This document shows, piece by piece, positions 7,129 through 16,202 of a stretch of DNA of 64,000 bases. This stretch comes from Arthrobacter sp. V1I9. Lineage in GTDB: Bacteria > Actinomycetota > Actinomycetes > Actinomycetales > Micrococcaceae. Each line of letters opens with the position of its first letter. Position 1 is the first letter of the stretch. The position numbers and the translations under genes are program-made. The stretch lies in assembly GCF_030817075.1 (NCBI RefSeq), contig NZ_JAUSYU010000001.1, positions 3,162,001-3,226,000 of the forward strand, written 5' to 3'. Below the pieces are notes generated by a model. That model was not told the DNA's origin, made no database searches, and saw only the letters and a program-made list of their open reading frames with translations.

Positions 7129-10100
7129 ATGAAGCAGGAACAGCCCACCGCCGGAGGCCGGGACAACGGCGTGCTGACTCCCATGGCCCAGTTCAGCAGG
7201 CCAACACGCGACTGGTTCCTCGGCGCCTTCTCAGAGCCGACACCGGCGCAGAGCGGCGCCTGGCAGGCGATCTCCTCGGGGTCGCACGCACTGGTGGTGG
7301 CTCCCACCGGCTCGGGCAAGACCCTCGCCGCGTTCCTCTGGGCGCTGGACCGGCTGCTCGCTTCCTCCGCCACGGCTGCCCCCGGGACGCAGGTGCCGGA
7401 GGCACCTGCAAAAGGCAGGCGCGCCCGGGCACCCAAACGCAAGACCCGCGTCCTGTACATCTCACCCCTGAAAGCCCTCGGCGTGGACGTGGAGCGGAAC
7501 CTCCGCTCCCCCCTCATCGGCATCACCCAGACCGCGAAGCGGCTCGGGCTCCCGGCACCGTTGATCACCGTGGGTGTCCGGTCCGGGGACACAACCACGG
7601 CGGACCGCCGCGCGCTGCTGACCAACCCGCCTGACATCCTGATCACCACGCCGGAATCGCTCTTCCTGATGCTCACCTCCAAGGCCCGCGAGACCCTCGC
7701 CGAGGTGGACACCATCATCATCGATGAGGTCCACGCCGTCGCCGGGACCAAGCGCGGAGCCCATCTCGCCGTCTCCCTGGAGCGGCTCGATGCCCTGCTG
7801 CATCAACCGGCCCAGCGGATCGGGCTGTCGGCCACCGTGGAACCCAGGGAACTGGTGGCGCAGTTCCTGGCGGGCGCCGCGCCCGTGGAAATCGTTGCCC
7901 CGCCGGCCAAAAAGAACTGGGACCTCACCGTCTCCGTGCCGGTGGAGGACATGTCGGACCTCCAGGGCGCCGCGGGCGCGTTCGACTCCGGCCCGGCCTC
8001 CGGCCTGCAGCCACAGGCGTCGATCTGGCCGCACGTGGAGGAAAAGATCGTTGACCTGGTGCTGGCCAACCAGTCCACCATCGTTTTTGCCAACTCCCGC
8101 CGCTTGTCCGAACGGCTCACGGCACGCCTTAACGAGATCTACGTGGAACGGCAGCTGATGGCGGAAGGCGGGGGCTGGGACGATCCTGTCCCTGCCGGGC
8201 CGGCGGCGTTCAACGCAGCGGCCGGAACGCCGGTATCTACAGCAACGCCGGCGCACATGATGGCCCAGGCGGGAACCTCCGCCGGAGCAGATCCCGTGCT
8301 GGCCCGTGCCCACCACGGATCCGTTTCAAAGGACCAGCGCGCCCTGATTGAGGACGACCTCAAATCCGGCCGGCTACGCTGCGTTGTAGCCACGTCATCA
8401 CTGGAACTTGGCATCGACATGGGCGCGGTGGACCTGGTGGTGCAGGTGGAATCTCCGCCGTCGGTGGCCAGCGGCCTCCAGCGGGTGGGCCGCGCCGGCC
8501 ACCAGGTGGGGGAAGTTTCCCAAGGCGTCCTCTTCCCCAAGCACCGGGCGGACCTGGTGCACACAGCCATCACCGTGGAACGGATGCTGGGCGGGAAGAT
8601 CGAGCGCCTCAGCATCCCGGCCAATCCCCTGGATATCCTGGCGCAGCAGACCGTAGCTGCCACGGCACTGGGCAGCATCGATGTTGAGGAATGGTTTGCC
8701 ATTGTCCGCCGCTCGGCCCCGTTCGCGTCCCTCCCCCGGTCAGCATTCGAGGCGACCCTGGACCTGCTCGCCGGCCGCTACCCATCCGACGAGTTCGCCG
8801 AGCTTCGTCCTCGAATCGTCTGGGACCGCAACGCGGGCACCATCGAAGGCAGGCCCGGGGCCCAGCGCCTGGCAGTCACTTCAGGTGGCACTATTCCGGA
8901 CCGCGGGCTCTTCGGCGTGTACATCATCGGCACTGAGGTGGAGGGATCGGCTTCGCCTTCCTCCGACGGCAAGCCCTCGCCTGCCCCGAAGGGCGGCCGG
9001 CGGGTGGGCGAACTGGACGAGGAAATGGTGTACGAATCCCGAGTGGGCGACGTCTTTGCCCTGGGCGCCACCAGCTGGAAGATCGAGGACATCACCCATG
9101 ACCGCGTGCTGGTCTCCCCCGCTTTCGGCCAGCCCGGCAAGCTTCCGTTCTGGAAAGGCGATTCGCTCGGCCGGCCCGTGGACCTGGGCCGCGCCCTCGG
9201 TGCGTTCGTGCGGGAACTGTCTGCGTCCGACGTCGGGCCCGCCACCGAGCGCTGCCAGGCCAGCGGCCTGGACGCCTTCGCCGCCAACAACCTGATCCAG
9301 TACCTCAGTGAACAGAAACAGTCCACCGAGGTTGTGCCCAGTGACACCACCCTGGTGGTGGAGCGTTTCCACGACGAACTGGGCGACTGGCGGGTGATCC
9401 TGCACAGCCCCTTCGGCATGCCCGTGCACGCGCCCTGGGCGCTTGCGGTGGGCCAGCGGCTCCACCAGCGGTATGGGATGGACGGCTCGGCCATGGCCGC
9501 CGACGACGGCATTGTGCTGCGCGTGCCCATGATGGAGGACGAGCCGCCGGGGGCTGAACTGTTCCTGTTCGATCCCGAGGAACTGGAACAGATCGTCACG
9601 GCGGAAGTAGGCGGCAGCGCGCTCTTCGCCTCACGTTTCCGTGAATGCGCCGCCCGTGCCCTGCTGCTTCCCCGGCAGACCCCCGGCAAGCGGCAGCCGC
9701 TGTGGCAGCAGCGGCAGCGGTCCGCCCAGCTGCTGGACGTGGCCCGGAAATACCCCACGTTCCCCATCGTGCTGGAAACGGTCCGGGAATGCCTGCAGGA
9801 CGTTTACGATCTCCCGGCGCTGAAGGACATTGCCGCGTCCGTGGAGCGGCGGGAGTTGCGGATCGTGGAGACCACTACCTCGCAGCCGTCGCCGTTCGCG
9901 AAGTCACTCCTGTTCGGATACGTTGCACAGTTCCTTTACGAGGGCGATTCTCCCCTCGCGGAGCGCCGTGCCGCTGCCCTGGCCCTCGATTCCACCCTCC
10001 TCAACGAACTGCTGGGCCGCGTCGAGCTGCGCGAACTGCTGGACGCCAGGGTCATCGACGCCACCGAACGGGAGCTCCAGCGCCTGGCACCGGACCGGCG

Positions 10101-12246
10101 GGCGCGCGGGGTGGAGGGCGTCGCGGACCTGCTCCGGCTCCTTGGTCCGCTTGCGCCGGAGGAAGCGGCAGCAAGACTCCAAAGCGAGGAAGCCGCGGCC
10201 CCGGAATTACAGGCCGCTGCACCCCCTGCAGAGGTGCCGGCTGTAGAAGCACCGATGGCCACGGAAGAGACTGTCGGGGAACCTACAGACGCCGAGCTCG
10301 CGGCGGACGCAGCTGGCCAGGCGCCGGCACGCGAGTTGCCGCCTGCCAGCACTGAGACCGCCACCGGACACCTGCTGGTGCTGCAGCGCGCCAACCGCGC
10401 CATCAAAGTCAACATCGGCGGCGTGGAACGTTACGCGGCTGTCGAGGACGCCGCGCGGCTTCGCGATGCCATCGGTGTGCCCCTTCCCATGGGCGTCCCG
10501 CTCGCGTTTATCGAGCCCGTGGCGGATCCCCTTGGTGACCTCGTATCCCGCTATGCCCGTACCCACGGGCCGTTCACCGCGGCCGAAGCAGCCGCCCGGC
10601 TTGGCCTGGGCGTGGCAGTGGTCAGCACAGCCCTGAAGCGCCTGGCCGCGGATGGGCGGGTGGTGGAAGGCGAGTTCCGGCCCCATGCAAGTGCCACTGA
10701 TAACGGAAGCACCGCCGACACCGCTCTTCAAGCTGGCGTTGAATCGCCGGCACAGGCGCCGTCGGAGGAACCTGCAGCACCTGAAGCACCGCCTCCCGCC
10801 ACGGTCAGTGAGTGGTGCGATGCTGAGGTCCTCCGCAAGCTGCGGCGCCGCTCCCTGGCAGCGCTGCGGGCAGAGGTGGAACCTGTGGATGCGTCCGCCT
10901 ACGGCCGCTTCCTGCCCGCTTGGCAGCACGTCCGCACGCCGGGCGCGGGCCGCGGCCAGCCCTCGTTGCGCGGGCTGGACGGCATCGTCACGGCCATCGA
11001 CCAGCTCTCCGGAGTTCCGGTTCCCGCTTCGGCCTGGGAGCCCCTGATCCTGGCAAGCCGCGTCTCCAATTACCAGCCGGCCATGCTCGACGAACTCATG
11101 GCCACCGGCGAGGTTCTTTGGTCCGGAGCAGGAGCCCTGCCCGGAAACGACGGCTGGATCAGCCTGCACCTGGCGGATTCCGCCGAACTGACGCTGAATC
11201 CGGCCATTGACTACGAACCGGGCGACGCCCAGCTGCGGCTCCTGGACCACCTTCGCAACAACGGCGGAGGCTACTTTTTCCGGCAACTGACCGAGGTGGC
11301 CGGCGGGATGGACGCGGTTCTTAGTGACCAGGAGGTTGTCACCAGGTTGTGGGACCTGGCGTGGGCGGGCCGCATCACCGGGGACACCTTTGCCCCCGTC
11401 CGGGCACTGATCGCCGGCGGGCACACCGCACACCGCCAGGTTGCCCGCGCGCCCCGGGCAAGGACTCCGCGCCTCAGCCGGTTGGGCCGCTCCCACGGAA
11501 CCGGCTTGTTGGGCTCGGCTGGAGGGGGCAGCGGACGCTACGGCACGTCAGCAGGCACGGCCACCCCTCCCATGGCGGCAGGCCGCTGGTCCGCCCTTCC
11601 GCAGCCCGAACTGGATCCCACCATCCATGCCCGGGCCACGGCCGAACTCCTGCTTGACCGCTACGGTGTGGTCACCCGCGGCTCGGTGATGGCAGAACAG
11701 ATCCTGGGCGGATTCGGCCTGATGTACAAGGTCCTGGCCAGGCTCGAGGAAGCCGGCCGCTGCCGCCGCGGCTACTTCATCGAACACCTGGGAGCAGCCC
11801 AGTTCGCCGTCCCCGCCACCGTTGACCGGCTGCGTTCATACTCAGAAGACTCGCAGCTCGACAAGCCCGAACCTGTCGCCCTCGCCCTGGCCGCCACCGA
11901 TCCCGCCAACCCCTACGGGGCCGCCCTCCCCTGGCCCGCCCTCCATGACGAAGCCGGAACCGGCCACCGCCCGGGGCGGAAGGCGGGAGCACTGGTGGTG
12001 CTGGTGGACGGGTCACTGGTCCTCTACGTGGAGCGCGGCGGAAAAACCCTGCTGGCCTTCAGCGACGACGACGCCATCCTCGCCGCAGCAGGTACGGCTT
12101 TGGTGGGTGTAGTGACCCGCGGCGCCGTGGACAAACTGATCATGGAGAAGGTCAACGGGCACGGAATCCTGGACACGCCTATTGCCGCAGCCCTCAGCTC
12201 TGCTGGCGCCTACTCCACGCCGAAGGGACTGAGGATCCGTGCCTGA
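7129..12246 (+). CDS. lhr: Large ATP-dependent helicase Lhr
   Basis: A superfamily 2 helicase of about 1705 residues, the size of actinobacterial Lhr, a 3'-5' translocase implicated in DNA repair. Counting from the ATG at 7129: TRDWF at about 25, Walker A APTGSGKT with Lys64, TTPESL at about 173, DEVH at 199-202, LSATV, FANSRR, AHHGSVSKDQR, and the motif V/VI region SSLELGIDMG then QRVGRAGH. The remainder is the Lhr-specific winged-helix and C-terminal region, with Ala/Pro-rich linkers near 1010-1090 and 1210-1240 and a Ser/Gly-rich loop near 1450. The start is uncertain: TTG at 7069 overlaps the previous stop and has AGGAAAGG upstream. It overlaps the glycosylase gene by 8 bp. Confidence 0.95.
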   Translation: MKQEQPTAGGRDNGVLTPMAQFSRPTRDWFLGAFSEPTPAQSGAWQAISSGSHALVVAPTGSGKTLAAFLWALDRLLASSATAAPGTQVPEAPAKGRRARAPKRKTRVLYISPLKALGVDVERNLRSPLIGITQTAKRLGLPAPLITVGVRSGDTTTADRRALLTNPPDILITTPESLFLMLTSKARETLAEVDTIIIDEVHAVAGTKRGAHLAVSLERLDALLHQPAQRIGLSATVEPRELVAQFLAGAAPVEIVAPPAKKNWDLTVSVPVEDMSDLQGAAGAFDSGPASGLQPQASIWPHVEEKIVDLVLANQSTIVFANSRRLSERLTARLNEIYVERQLMAEGGGWDDPVPAGPAAFNAAAGTPVSTATPAHMMAQAGTSAGADPVLARAHHGSVSKDQRALIEDDLKSGRLRCVVATSSLELGIDMGAVDLVVQVESPPSVASGLQRVGRAGHQVGEVSQGVLFPKHRADLVHTAITVERMLGGKIERLSIPANPLDILAQQTVAATALGSIDVEEWFAIVRRSAPFASLPRSAFEATLDLLAGRYPSDEFAELRPRIVWDRNAGTIEGRPGAQRLAVTSGGTIPDRGLFGVYIIGTEVEGSASPSSDGKPSPAPKGGRRVGELDEEMVYESRVGDVFALGATSWKIEDITHDRVLVSPAFGQPGKLPFWKGDSLGRPVDLGRALGAFVRELSASDVGPATERCQASGLDAFAANNLIQYLSEQKQSTEVVPSDTTLVVERFHDELGDWRVILHSPFGMPVHAPWALAVGQRLHQRYGMDGSAMAADDGIVLRVPMMEDEPPGAELFLFDPEELEQIVTAEVGGSALFASRFRECAARALLLPRQTPGKRQPLWQQRQRSAQLLDVARKYPTFPIVLETVRECLQDVYDLPALKDIAASVERRELRIVETTTSQPSPFAKSLLFGYVAQFLYEGDSPLAERRAAALALDSTLLNELLGRVELRELLDARVIDATERELQRLAPDRRARGVEGVADLLRLLGPLAPEEAAARLQSEEAAAPELQAAAPPAEVPAVEAPMATEETVGEPTDAELAADAAGQAPARELPPASTETATGHLLVLQRANRAIKVNIGGVERYAAVEDAARLRDAIGVPLPMGVPLAFIEPVADPLGDLVSRYARTHGPFTAAEAAARLGLGVAVVSTALKRLAADGRVVEGEFRPHASATDNGSTADTALQAGVESPAQAPSEEPAAPEAPPPATVSEWCDAEVLRKLRRRSLAALRAEVEPVDASAYGRFLPAWQHVRTPGAGRGQPSLRGLDGIVTAIDQLSGVPVPASAWEPLILASRVSNYQPAMLDELMATGEVLWSGAGALPGNDGWISLHLADSAELTLNPAIDYEPGDAQLRLLDHLRNNGGGYFFRQLTEVAGGMDAVLSDQEVVTRLWDLAWAGRITGDTFAPVRALIAGGHTAHRQVARAPRARTPRLSRLGRSHGTGLLGSAGGGSGRYGTSAGTATPPMAAGRWSALPQPELDPTIHARATAELLLDRYGVVTRGSVMAEQILGGFGLMYKVLARLEEAGRCRRGYFIEHLGAAQFAVPATVDRLRSYSEDSQLDKPEPVALALAATDPANPYGAALPWPALHDEAGTGHRPGRKAGALVVLVDGSLVLYVERGGKTLLAFSDDDAILAAAGTALVGVVTRGAVDKLIMEKVNGHGILDTPIAAALSSAGAYSTPKGLRIRA

Positions 12247-13069
12247 GGGGGACTCGGTCTGGCGCGCCGCCAACCAACTGCACCAGGCCCTGGCGGGGCA
12301 GAAGCTCGTTGCATCCGATTTCCGAGTGCCCCGCTTCGCCACGCTGAACCTGGCCGGCTGGACGGTGGCGGAAGTCCTGGCCCGCGGCAAACACCTGCTC
12401 ATGCGGGTGGAGGGTCCGGAGGACAAAAAACTTACCATCCATTCGCACCTGAAAATGGAGGGCACCTGGCAGGTTTATCCGCCGGGCGGCAGGTGGCGGA
12501 AACCGGGCTACACGGCCCGGTGCGTGCTGCGCACACCTGTGGCGGACGCCGTCGGGTTCTCGCTGGGAATCGTTGAAGTGGTGGCCACGGCCAATGAGGA
12601 CTCCATTGTGGGGTTCCTTGGCCCCGATCTCCTGGGCCCGGACTGGGACCTGGATGAAGCGGAGCGGCGGGTGCGCGCTGCCCCGGACGTCCCCATAGGG
12701 GTCGCCCTCCTGGACCAGCGCAACCTCGCCGGGATAGGCAACATCTACCGCTGCGAGGCGTGCTTCCTGTCCGGAGTGCACCCGGCGTCCCCGGTATCCG
12801 CCGTCGAGGATGTGCGGACCATGATGACTGACGCCAAGCAGCTGCTGGAAGTGAACCTCGGCCCCGGCCGCCGCGTGACCATCCTCAACGCCAAAGGCCT
12901 GCCGGTAGGGAGAATGGCCGGACGGCCCGGCTACTGGGTGTACCGCAGGGAGCACCAGCCCTGCCTCAAATGCGGGACACCCATCCGGCGCGGCCTGCTG
13001 GGGAAGTTGAACGGCGAGGAAGAACGGGATATCTACTTCTGTCCGCAGTGCCAGCCGCTCCTGCCCTAA
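12239..13069 (+). CDS. nei: Nei-type DNA glycosylase/AP lyase (endonuclease VIII family)
   Basis: A 276-residue Fpg/Nei-family base-excision enzyme. The GTG start gives MPEGDSVWRAA: after Met removal Pro1 is the Schiff-base nucleophile and Glu2 the general acid. The helix-two-turns-helix region includes QRNLAGIGNIYRCEACFLSG (Asn DNA contact). The zinc finger is Cys242-x2-Cys245 and Cys268-x2-Cys271. The sequence PEGDS favours Nei2 of actinobacteria over Fpg. It overlaps lhr by 8 bp, so the two are translationally coupled; lhr-nei pairing supports a joint role in repair of oxidised or cross-linked DNA. Confidence 0.92.
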   Translation: MPEGDSVWRAANQLHQALAGQKLVASDFRVPRFATLNLAGWTVAEVLARGKHLLMRVEGPEDKKLTIHSHLKMEGTWQVYPPGGRWRKPGYTARCVLRTPVADAVGFSLGIVEVVATANEDSIVGFLGPDLLGPDWDLDEAERRVRAAPDVPIGVALLDQRNLAGIGNIYRCEACFLSGVHPASPVSAVEDVRTMMTDAKQLLEVNLGPGRRVTILNAKGLPVGRMAGRPGYWVYRREHQPCLKCGTPIRRGLLGKLNGEEERDIYFCPQCQPLLP

Positions 13070-13093
13070 GGCCCCCGCCGTGGAAAGCCTGCG

Positions 13094-13747
13094 CTAGCCG
13101 TTACTGGCCAATGGTTCCGGTGCGGCGGCAGTGCCGTTGTGCTCCTGGCGGTAAGGTACCGCCGGAAGCGCAGCCGGCACCATAAACACCGGGAGCAGCA
13201 GCTGGACAAGGGGCCCAATAGCGAGGGCGTACACAACGGTACCTACTCCCACCGAACCGCCCAGGACCCAGCCGACAGCCAGGACCACCACTTCAATGAG
13301 GGTGCGCGACAACCGGACGGACCAGCCGGTGCGCCTTGCCAGCCCTGTCATCAGTCCGTCGCGGGCGCCAGGACCAAACCGGGCACCGATATAGCAGGCG
13401 GAGGCAATGCCGTTCAGCAGCACGGCGCCGGCCAGCATGCCGATCTGGCCACCCAGGTGGGAAAGAGCGGGGATCAGGGCAAGGCCGATGTCCGCGAAGA
13501 CGCCCACCAGCACGGCGTTGCACAGCGTGCCGAAACCGGGCCGCTGCCGCAGCGGGATCCAGAGAAGCAGCACCAGGAAGCTCACGATAATGACCACCAG
13601 GCCGATACTGAGCCCGGTCCTGCCGGCCACGCCCTGGTGAAAGACATCCCACGGGTCAAGGCCCAGCCCGGCCCGGATAAACAGGGCGAGGGAAATGCCG
13701 TACATAGCGAGGCCGAGGAATAGCTGGAGGAGTCTGCGGGTCAGCAT
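13094..13747 (-). CDS. yczE: YczE/YyaS/YitT-family membrane protein
   Basis: A 217-residue integral membrane protein with about five or six helices (for instance LLQLFLGLAMYGISLALFI, LVVIIVSFLVLLLWIPL, IGMLAGAVLLNGIASACYIG). GLGLDPWDVFHQGV and GARFGPGARDGLMTGL are the signature loops of the YczE family. The ATG at 13747 lies at the edge of the shared control region; an upstream in-frame extension would cross the divergent gene. YczE is regularly divergent from a MocR-type regulator (YczR), as here. Its transported or sensed compound is unknown; a link to PLP or vitamin B6-related compounds is suspected for the family. Confidence 0.85.
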   Translation of the reverse strand: MLTRRLLQLFLGLAMYGISLALFIRAGLGLDPWDVFHQGVAGRTGLSIGLVVIIVSFLVLLLWIPLRQRPGFGTLCNAVLVGVFADIGLALIPALSHLGGQIGMLAGAVLLNGIASACYIGARFGPGARDGLMTGLARRTGWSVRLSRTLIEVVVLAVGWVLGGSVGVGTVVYALAIGPLVQLLLPVFMVPAALPAVPYRQEHNGTAAAPEPLASNG

Positions 13748-13765
13748 GGGAACAACTTTCGCAGA

Positions 13766-13808
13766 AAACTGGCCTTGAAATACATAGCCAGTTTGAAATA
13801 CTGGCCTT
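13766..13808. promoter_or_regulatory. yczR/yczE shared operator with three half-sites
   Basis: The 61-bp divergent gap carries ACTGGC (13768-13773), GCCAGT (13787-13792) and ACTGGC (13800-13805). The last two form an inverted repeat around a 7-bp centre, and ACTGGCCTT repeats directly 32 bp apart (13768, 13800); TTGAAATAC also occurs twice, 18 bp apart (13775, 13793). TTGAAA (13775-13780) and AATACT (13797-13802) are a plausible -35/-10 for the rightward gene, 16 bp apart. Confidence 0.6.
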
Positions 13809-15344
13809 ATGACTTCCCTTGGCGCGCCCGCCCTTGCCCGCCTCCTCGGCACGTGGAACGTCGGTGCTTCGCCCGCCTACCGCGAGCTGGCCGACGTCGT
13901 ACGGCTCCTGGTGCTGGACGGCCGGGTGGCCCTGGATGCCGCCCTGCCCAGCGAGCGTGCCCTGTCGGAATCGCTTGGCGTCAGCCGGACCACTGTCACG
14001 GCCGCCTACGGCCTACTGCGCGACCAGGGGTTCCTCACCAGCAGCCAAGGCAGCAGGAGCCGGACCCGGATTCCGCGCACGACGCCAGCCGGCACCGCCG
14101 CACTCACTGGCCCAATGCCTGGTCCCGCGCTTGCAGGGCCGGGACTGGCGGCCCCCGGACTGGCTGCGCCGGCGGGACTGATCGACCTCGCGTACGCGTC
14201 ACTTCCCGCCAGCGGCGAGGTGGTGCACCGCGCGTTCGCGGCTGCCCTCACGGAACTTCCGGCCCTGCTTCCGGGATTCGGCTATGACGCGGTGGGACTG
14301 CTCCCCCTGCGGGAGGCAGTGGCGGCACGGTACACGGCAGCCGGGGCACCCACTACTGCGGACCAGATCCTGGTGACGTCCGGGGCACAGCACGCGCTGA
14401 ACATCGTCCTCCGCGCCCTGGTGGGCCGGCAGGATCGGGTCCTCGTGGAGCACCCGAGCTACCCGAACGCGCTCGATGCCATCCGCGCAGCGGGCTGCCG
14501 GGCCGTCCCGGTGGCGTTCACGGGCAACCACGGAGCCGGTACGGACGGTGCCCGCGGCCGGTTCACCGCTTCGGCCTGGGATCTGCAGGCACTGCAGGCC
14601 GCCCTGATGCAGCAGCGGCCCAAGCTCGCGTACGTGGTGCCGGACTTCCACAATCCCACCGGCCACATAATGCCTGATTTCCAACGGCGCCATCTGGTCA
14701 GGGCGGCAACTGCGGCCGGAACAACACTGGTGGTGGATGAGACCTTGCGGGAACTGAACCTCGACGGTGTGGGGACGATTCCGGCGGCGGCCTTCAGTCC
14801 TGCAGTGGTGACCATCGGCTCACTCAGCAAGTCCCACTGGGGCGGTCTCCGCACGGGGTGGATCCGGGCGTCGGAAGATCTCATCCAGCGGTTCGCGGCG
14901 GCGCGGACGTCCCTGGACCTGGGTGGACCAGTCATGGAGCAACTGGCCGCGGCGCACCTGGTCCGCGCCTTGGATGAGCCGCTGCCGGCCCGCCTCACGG
15001 CGCTCCGTGACAGCCGGGCTGCCCTGCTGGATTTGCTGGCAGGGCACCTGCCGGAGTGGGAGGTGGCGTACCCCTCCGGCGGCCTGTCCGCCTGGTGCAG
15101 GCTGCCCGCCCCGATCAGCACTGCACTCACGGTCATCGCCCCCGAGTTCGGGATCCGGTTGGCTGCAGGGCCGCGCTTCGGGGTTGGCGGAGCCTTCGAG
15201 CGCTACCTCCGGGTACCTTTTACGCTGCCGCCGGAGACGTTGGAGGCTGCGGTGCTGGCCCTGCGATCGGCTCAAGACCGGCTCAACGCTGCACCCCAGC
15301 TCCGGCGGACCCTCAAGGACGCCCCCGCCGTTGCTATTGCGTGA
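13809..15344 (+). CDS. yczR: MocR-type GntR/aminotransferase regulator (YczR-like)
   Basis: A 511-residue MocR protein. A GntR winged helix-turn-helix occupies about 18-95 (AYRELADVVRLLVLDGRV, LPSERALSESLGVSRTTVTAA), followed by an Ala/Pro/Gly linker (about 95-125) and a fold-type I aminotransferase domain. The latter keeps ITSGAQHALN-like VTSGAQHALNIVLRAL, PDFHNPTGHIM and GSLSKSHWGGLRTGW, the last containing the PLP Schiff-base Lys. It is divergent from yczE and very probably binds the repeats between them. The ATG has no Shine-Dalgarno sequence and sits about 7 nt from the proposed -10, which would make the mRNA leaderless. Confidence 0.88.
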   Translation: MTSLGAPALARLLGTWNVGASPAYRELADVVRLLVLDGRVALDAALPSERALSESLGVSRTTVTAAYGLLRDQGFLTSSQGSRSRTRIPRTTPAGTAALTGPMPGPALAGPGLAAPGLAAPAGLIDLAYASLPASGEVVHRAFAAALTELPALLPGFGYDAVGLLPLREAVAARYTAAGAPTTADQILVTSGAQHALNIVLRALVGRQDRVLVEHPSYPNALDAIRAAGCRAVPVAFTGNHGAGTDGARGRFTASAWDLQALQAALMQQRPKLAYVVPDFHNPTGHIMPDFQRRHLVRAATAAGTTLVVDETLRELNLDGVGTIPAAAFSPAVVTIGSLSKSHWGGLRTGWIRASEDLIQRFAAARTSLDLGGPVMEQLAAAHLVRALDEPLPARLTALRDSRAALLDLLAGHLPEWEVAYPSGGLSAWCRLPAPISTALTVIAPEFGIRLAAGPRFGVGGAFERYLRVPFTLPPETLEAAVLALRSAQDRLNAAPQLRRTLKDAPAVAIA

Positions 15345-15356
15345 CGGATGATGGCC

Positions 15357-15548
15357 GGGCCGACCTGCCCAAGCGCTGCTTTGCCGTGTTGGTGCCGCCC
15401 CAACAGGAACATGGGCGGTGGCTTTGGCCAGCCCAAACAGGGGCATTCCGTTGTAAATGACCTCGATTCCGGACGCGGGCACCTGATAGGTCTCATGCCA
15501 GACACCGACGTCGCCACTCCCGGCCGTTTCCTTCATAAAGCGGCGGCG
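15357..15548 (-). pseudogene. DUF4188-family remnant
   Basis: The minus strand between yczR and the TetR gene translates as RRFMKETAGSGDVGVWHETY, then QVPASGIEVIYNGMPLFGLAKA and AHVPVG: the C-terminal third of DUF4188 (putative monooxygenase) proteins, whose hallmark is DVGxWHETYxV followed by NMPPFGL. No N-terminal two thirds are present, and the frame runs on past the expected stop into antisense of yczR. A truncated relic, no longer functional. Confidence 0.6.
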
Positions 15549-15614
15549 ACCTTGCCCACCGTACCTGCCTTCCACCAGCGGTTTGCGCGCATGCCGATGA
15601 GGAAGACGGTGACT

Positions 15615-16178
15615 ATGGTGCACAACGATTCCTTGCGGCAGCAACTGCTGAGTGTCACCGCCGAACTCGTGGACCGGGACGGGCCGGCCAGAGTGACGCT
15701 GCGGGATGTGGCATCTGCGGCCGGTACTTCCACCACAGCCGTTTACTCCCTCTTCGGCGGGAAGTCACAGCTCTTGACGGCGGTGGTGGATGACGGATTC
15801 CGGTCCTTCGGCGACTCCCAGCGTGCTGCTGCCACGGGAGGATTACGGGGGGTCGGCGTCGCCTACAGAGTGTGGGCGCTGGAGCATCGGGCGCTCTACC
15901 GGCTGATGTTCGGGGGCGCGCTGGCGGCGTACGTGGACTGCCAGCCCAGCCCGGAGGTGGCTGCCGGGTCCATGGAACCCCTCATGGAGGCCGTGGCTGC
16001 CGCACACACCGAGGGCGCCCTGCGGCCGGCGCCGGTTGAAATGGTCGCTTTCGCAATCTGGGGCCAGGTGCACGGACTGATGAGCCTGGAACTGGCGCAG
16101 GTGGGGCCGCCGGACGCGGACTGGGCCGCCGCGTACAGCTCAGCGCTGGACGCCGTCGCGCGTGGCTGGGCCGCCTGA
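15615..16178 (+). CDS. TetR/AcrR-family regulator with WHG-type C-terminal domain
   Basis: A 187-residue repressor-type protein. Its N-terminus has the TetR helix-turn-helix (LLSVTAELVDRDGPARVTLR, then DVASAAGTSTTAVYSLFGGK at about 35-54). The C-terminal domain has AYRVWALEHRALYRLMFGG, the WHG-domain pattern. I chose ATG 15615 (AGGAAG nine bases upstream); ATG 15597 is possible. DUF4188 genes are sometimes next to TetR regulators, so this may be the surviving regulator of the decayed gene at 15357-15548, which lies divergently upstream. Ligand unknown. Confidence 0.85.
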   Translation: MVHNDSLRQQLLSVTAELVDRDGPARVTLRDVASAAGTSTTAVYSLFGGKSQLLTAVVDDGFRSFGDSQRAAATGGLRGVGVAYRVWALEHRALYRLMFGGALAAYVDCQPSPEVAAGSMEPLMEAVAAAHTEGALRPAPVEMVAFAIWGQVHGLMSLELAQVGPPDADWAAAYSSALDAVARGWAA

Positions 16179-16202
16179 CCCAACCCGTAGAATTGGAGGG
16201 TG

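Noticed and set aside
10207..11496. 430-codon frame antisense to lhr
   Set aside because: Shadow of the Lhr C-terminal region; translation is low-complexity and without family features.
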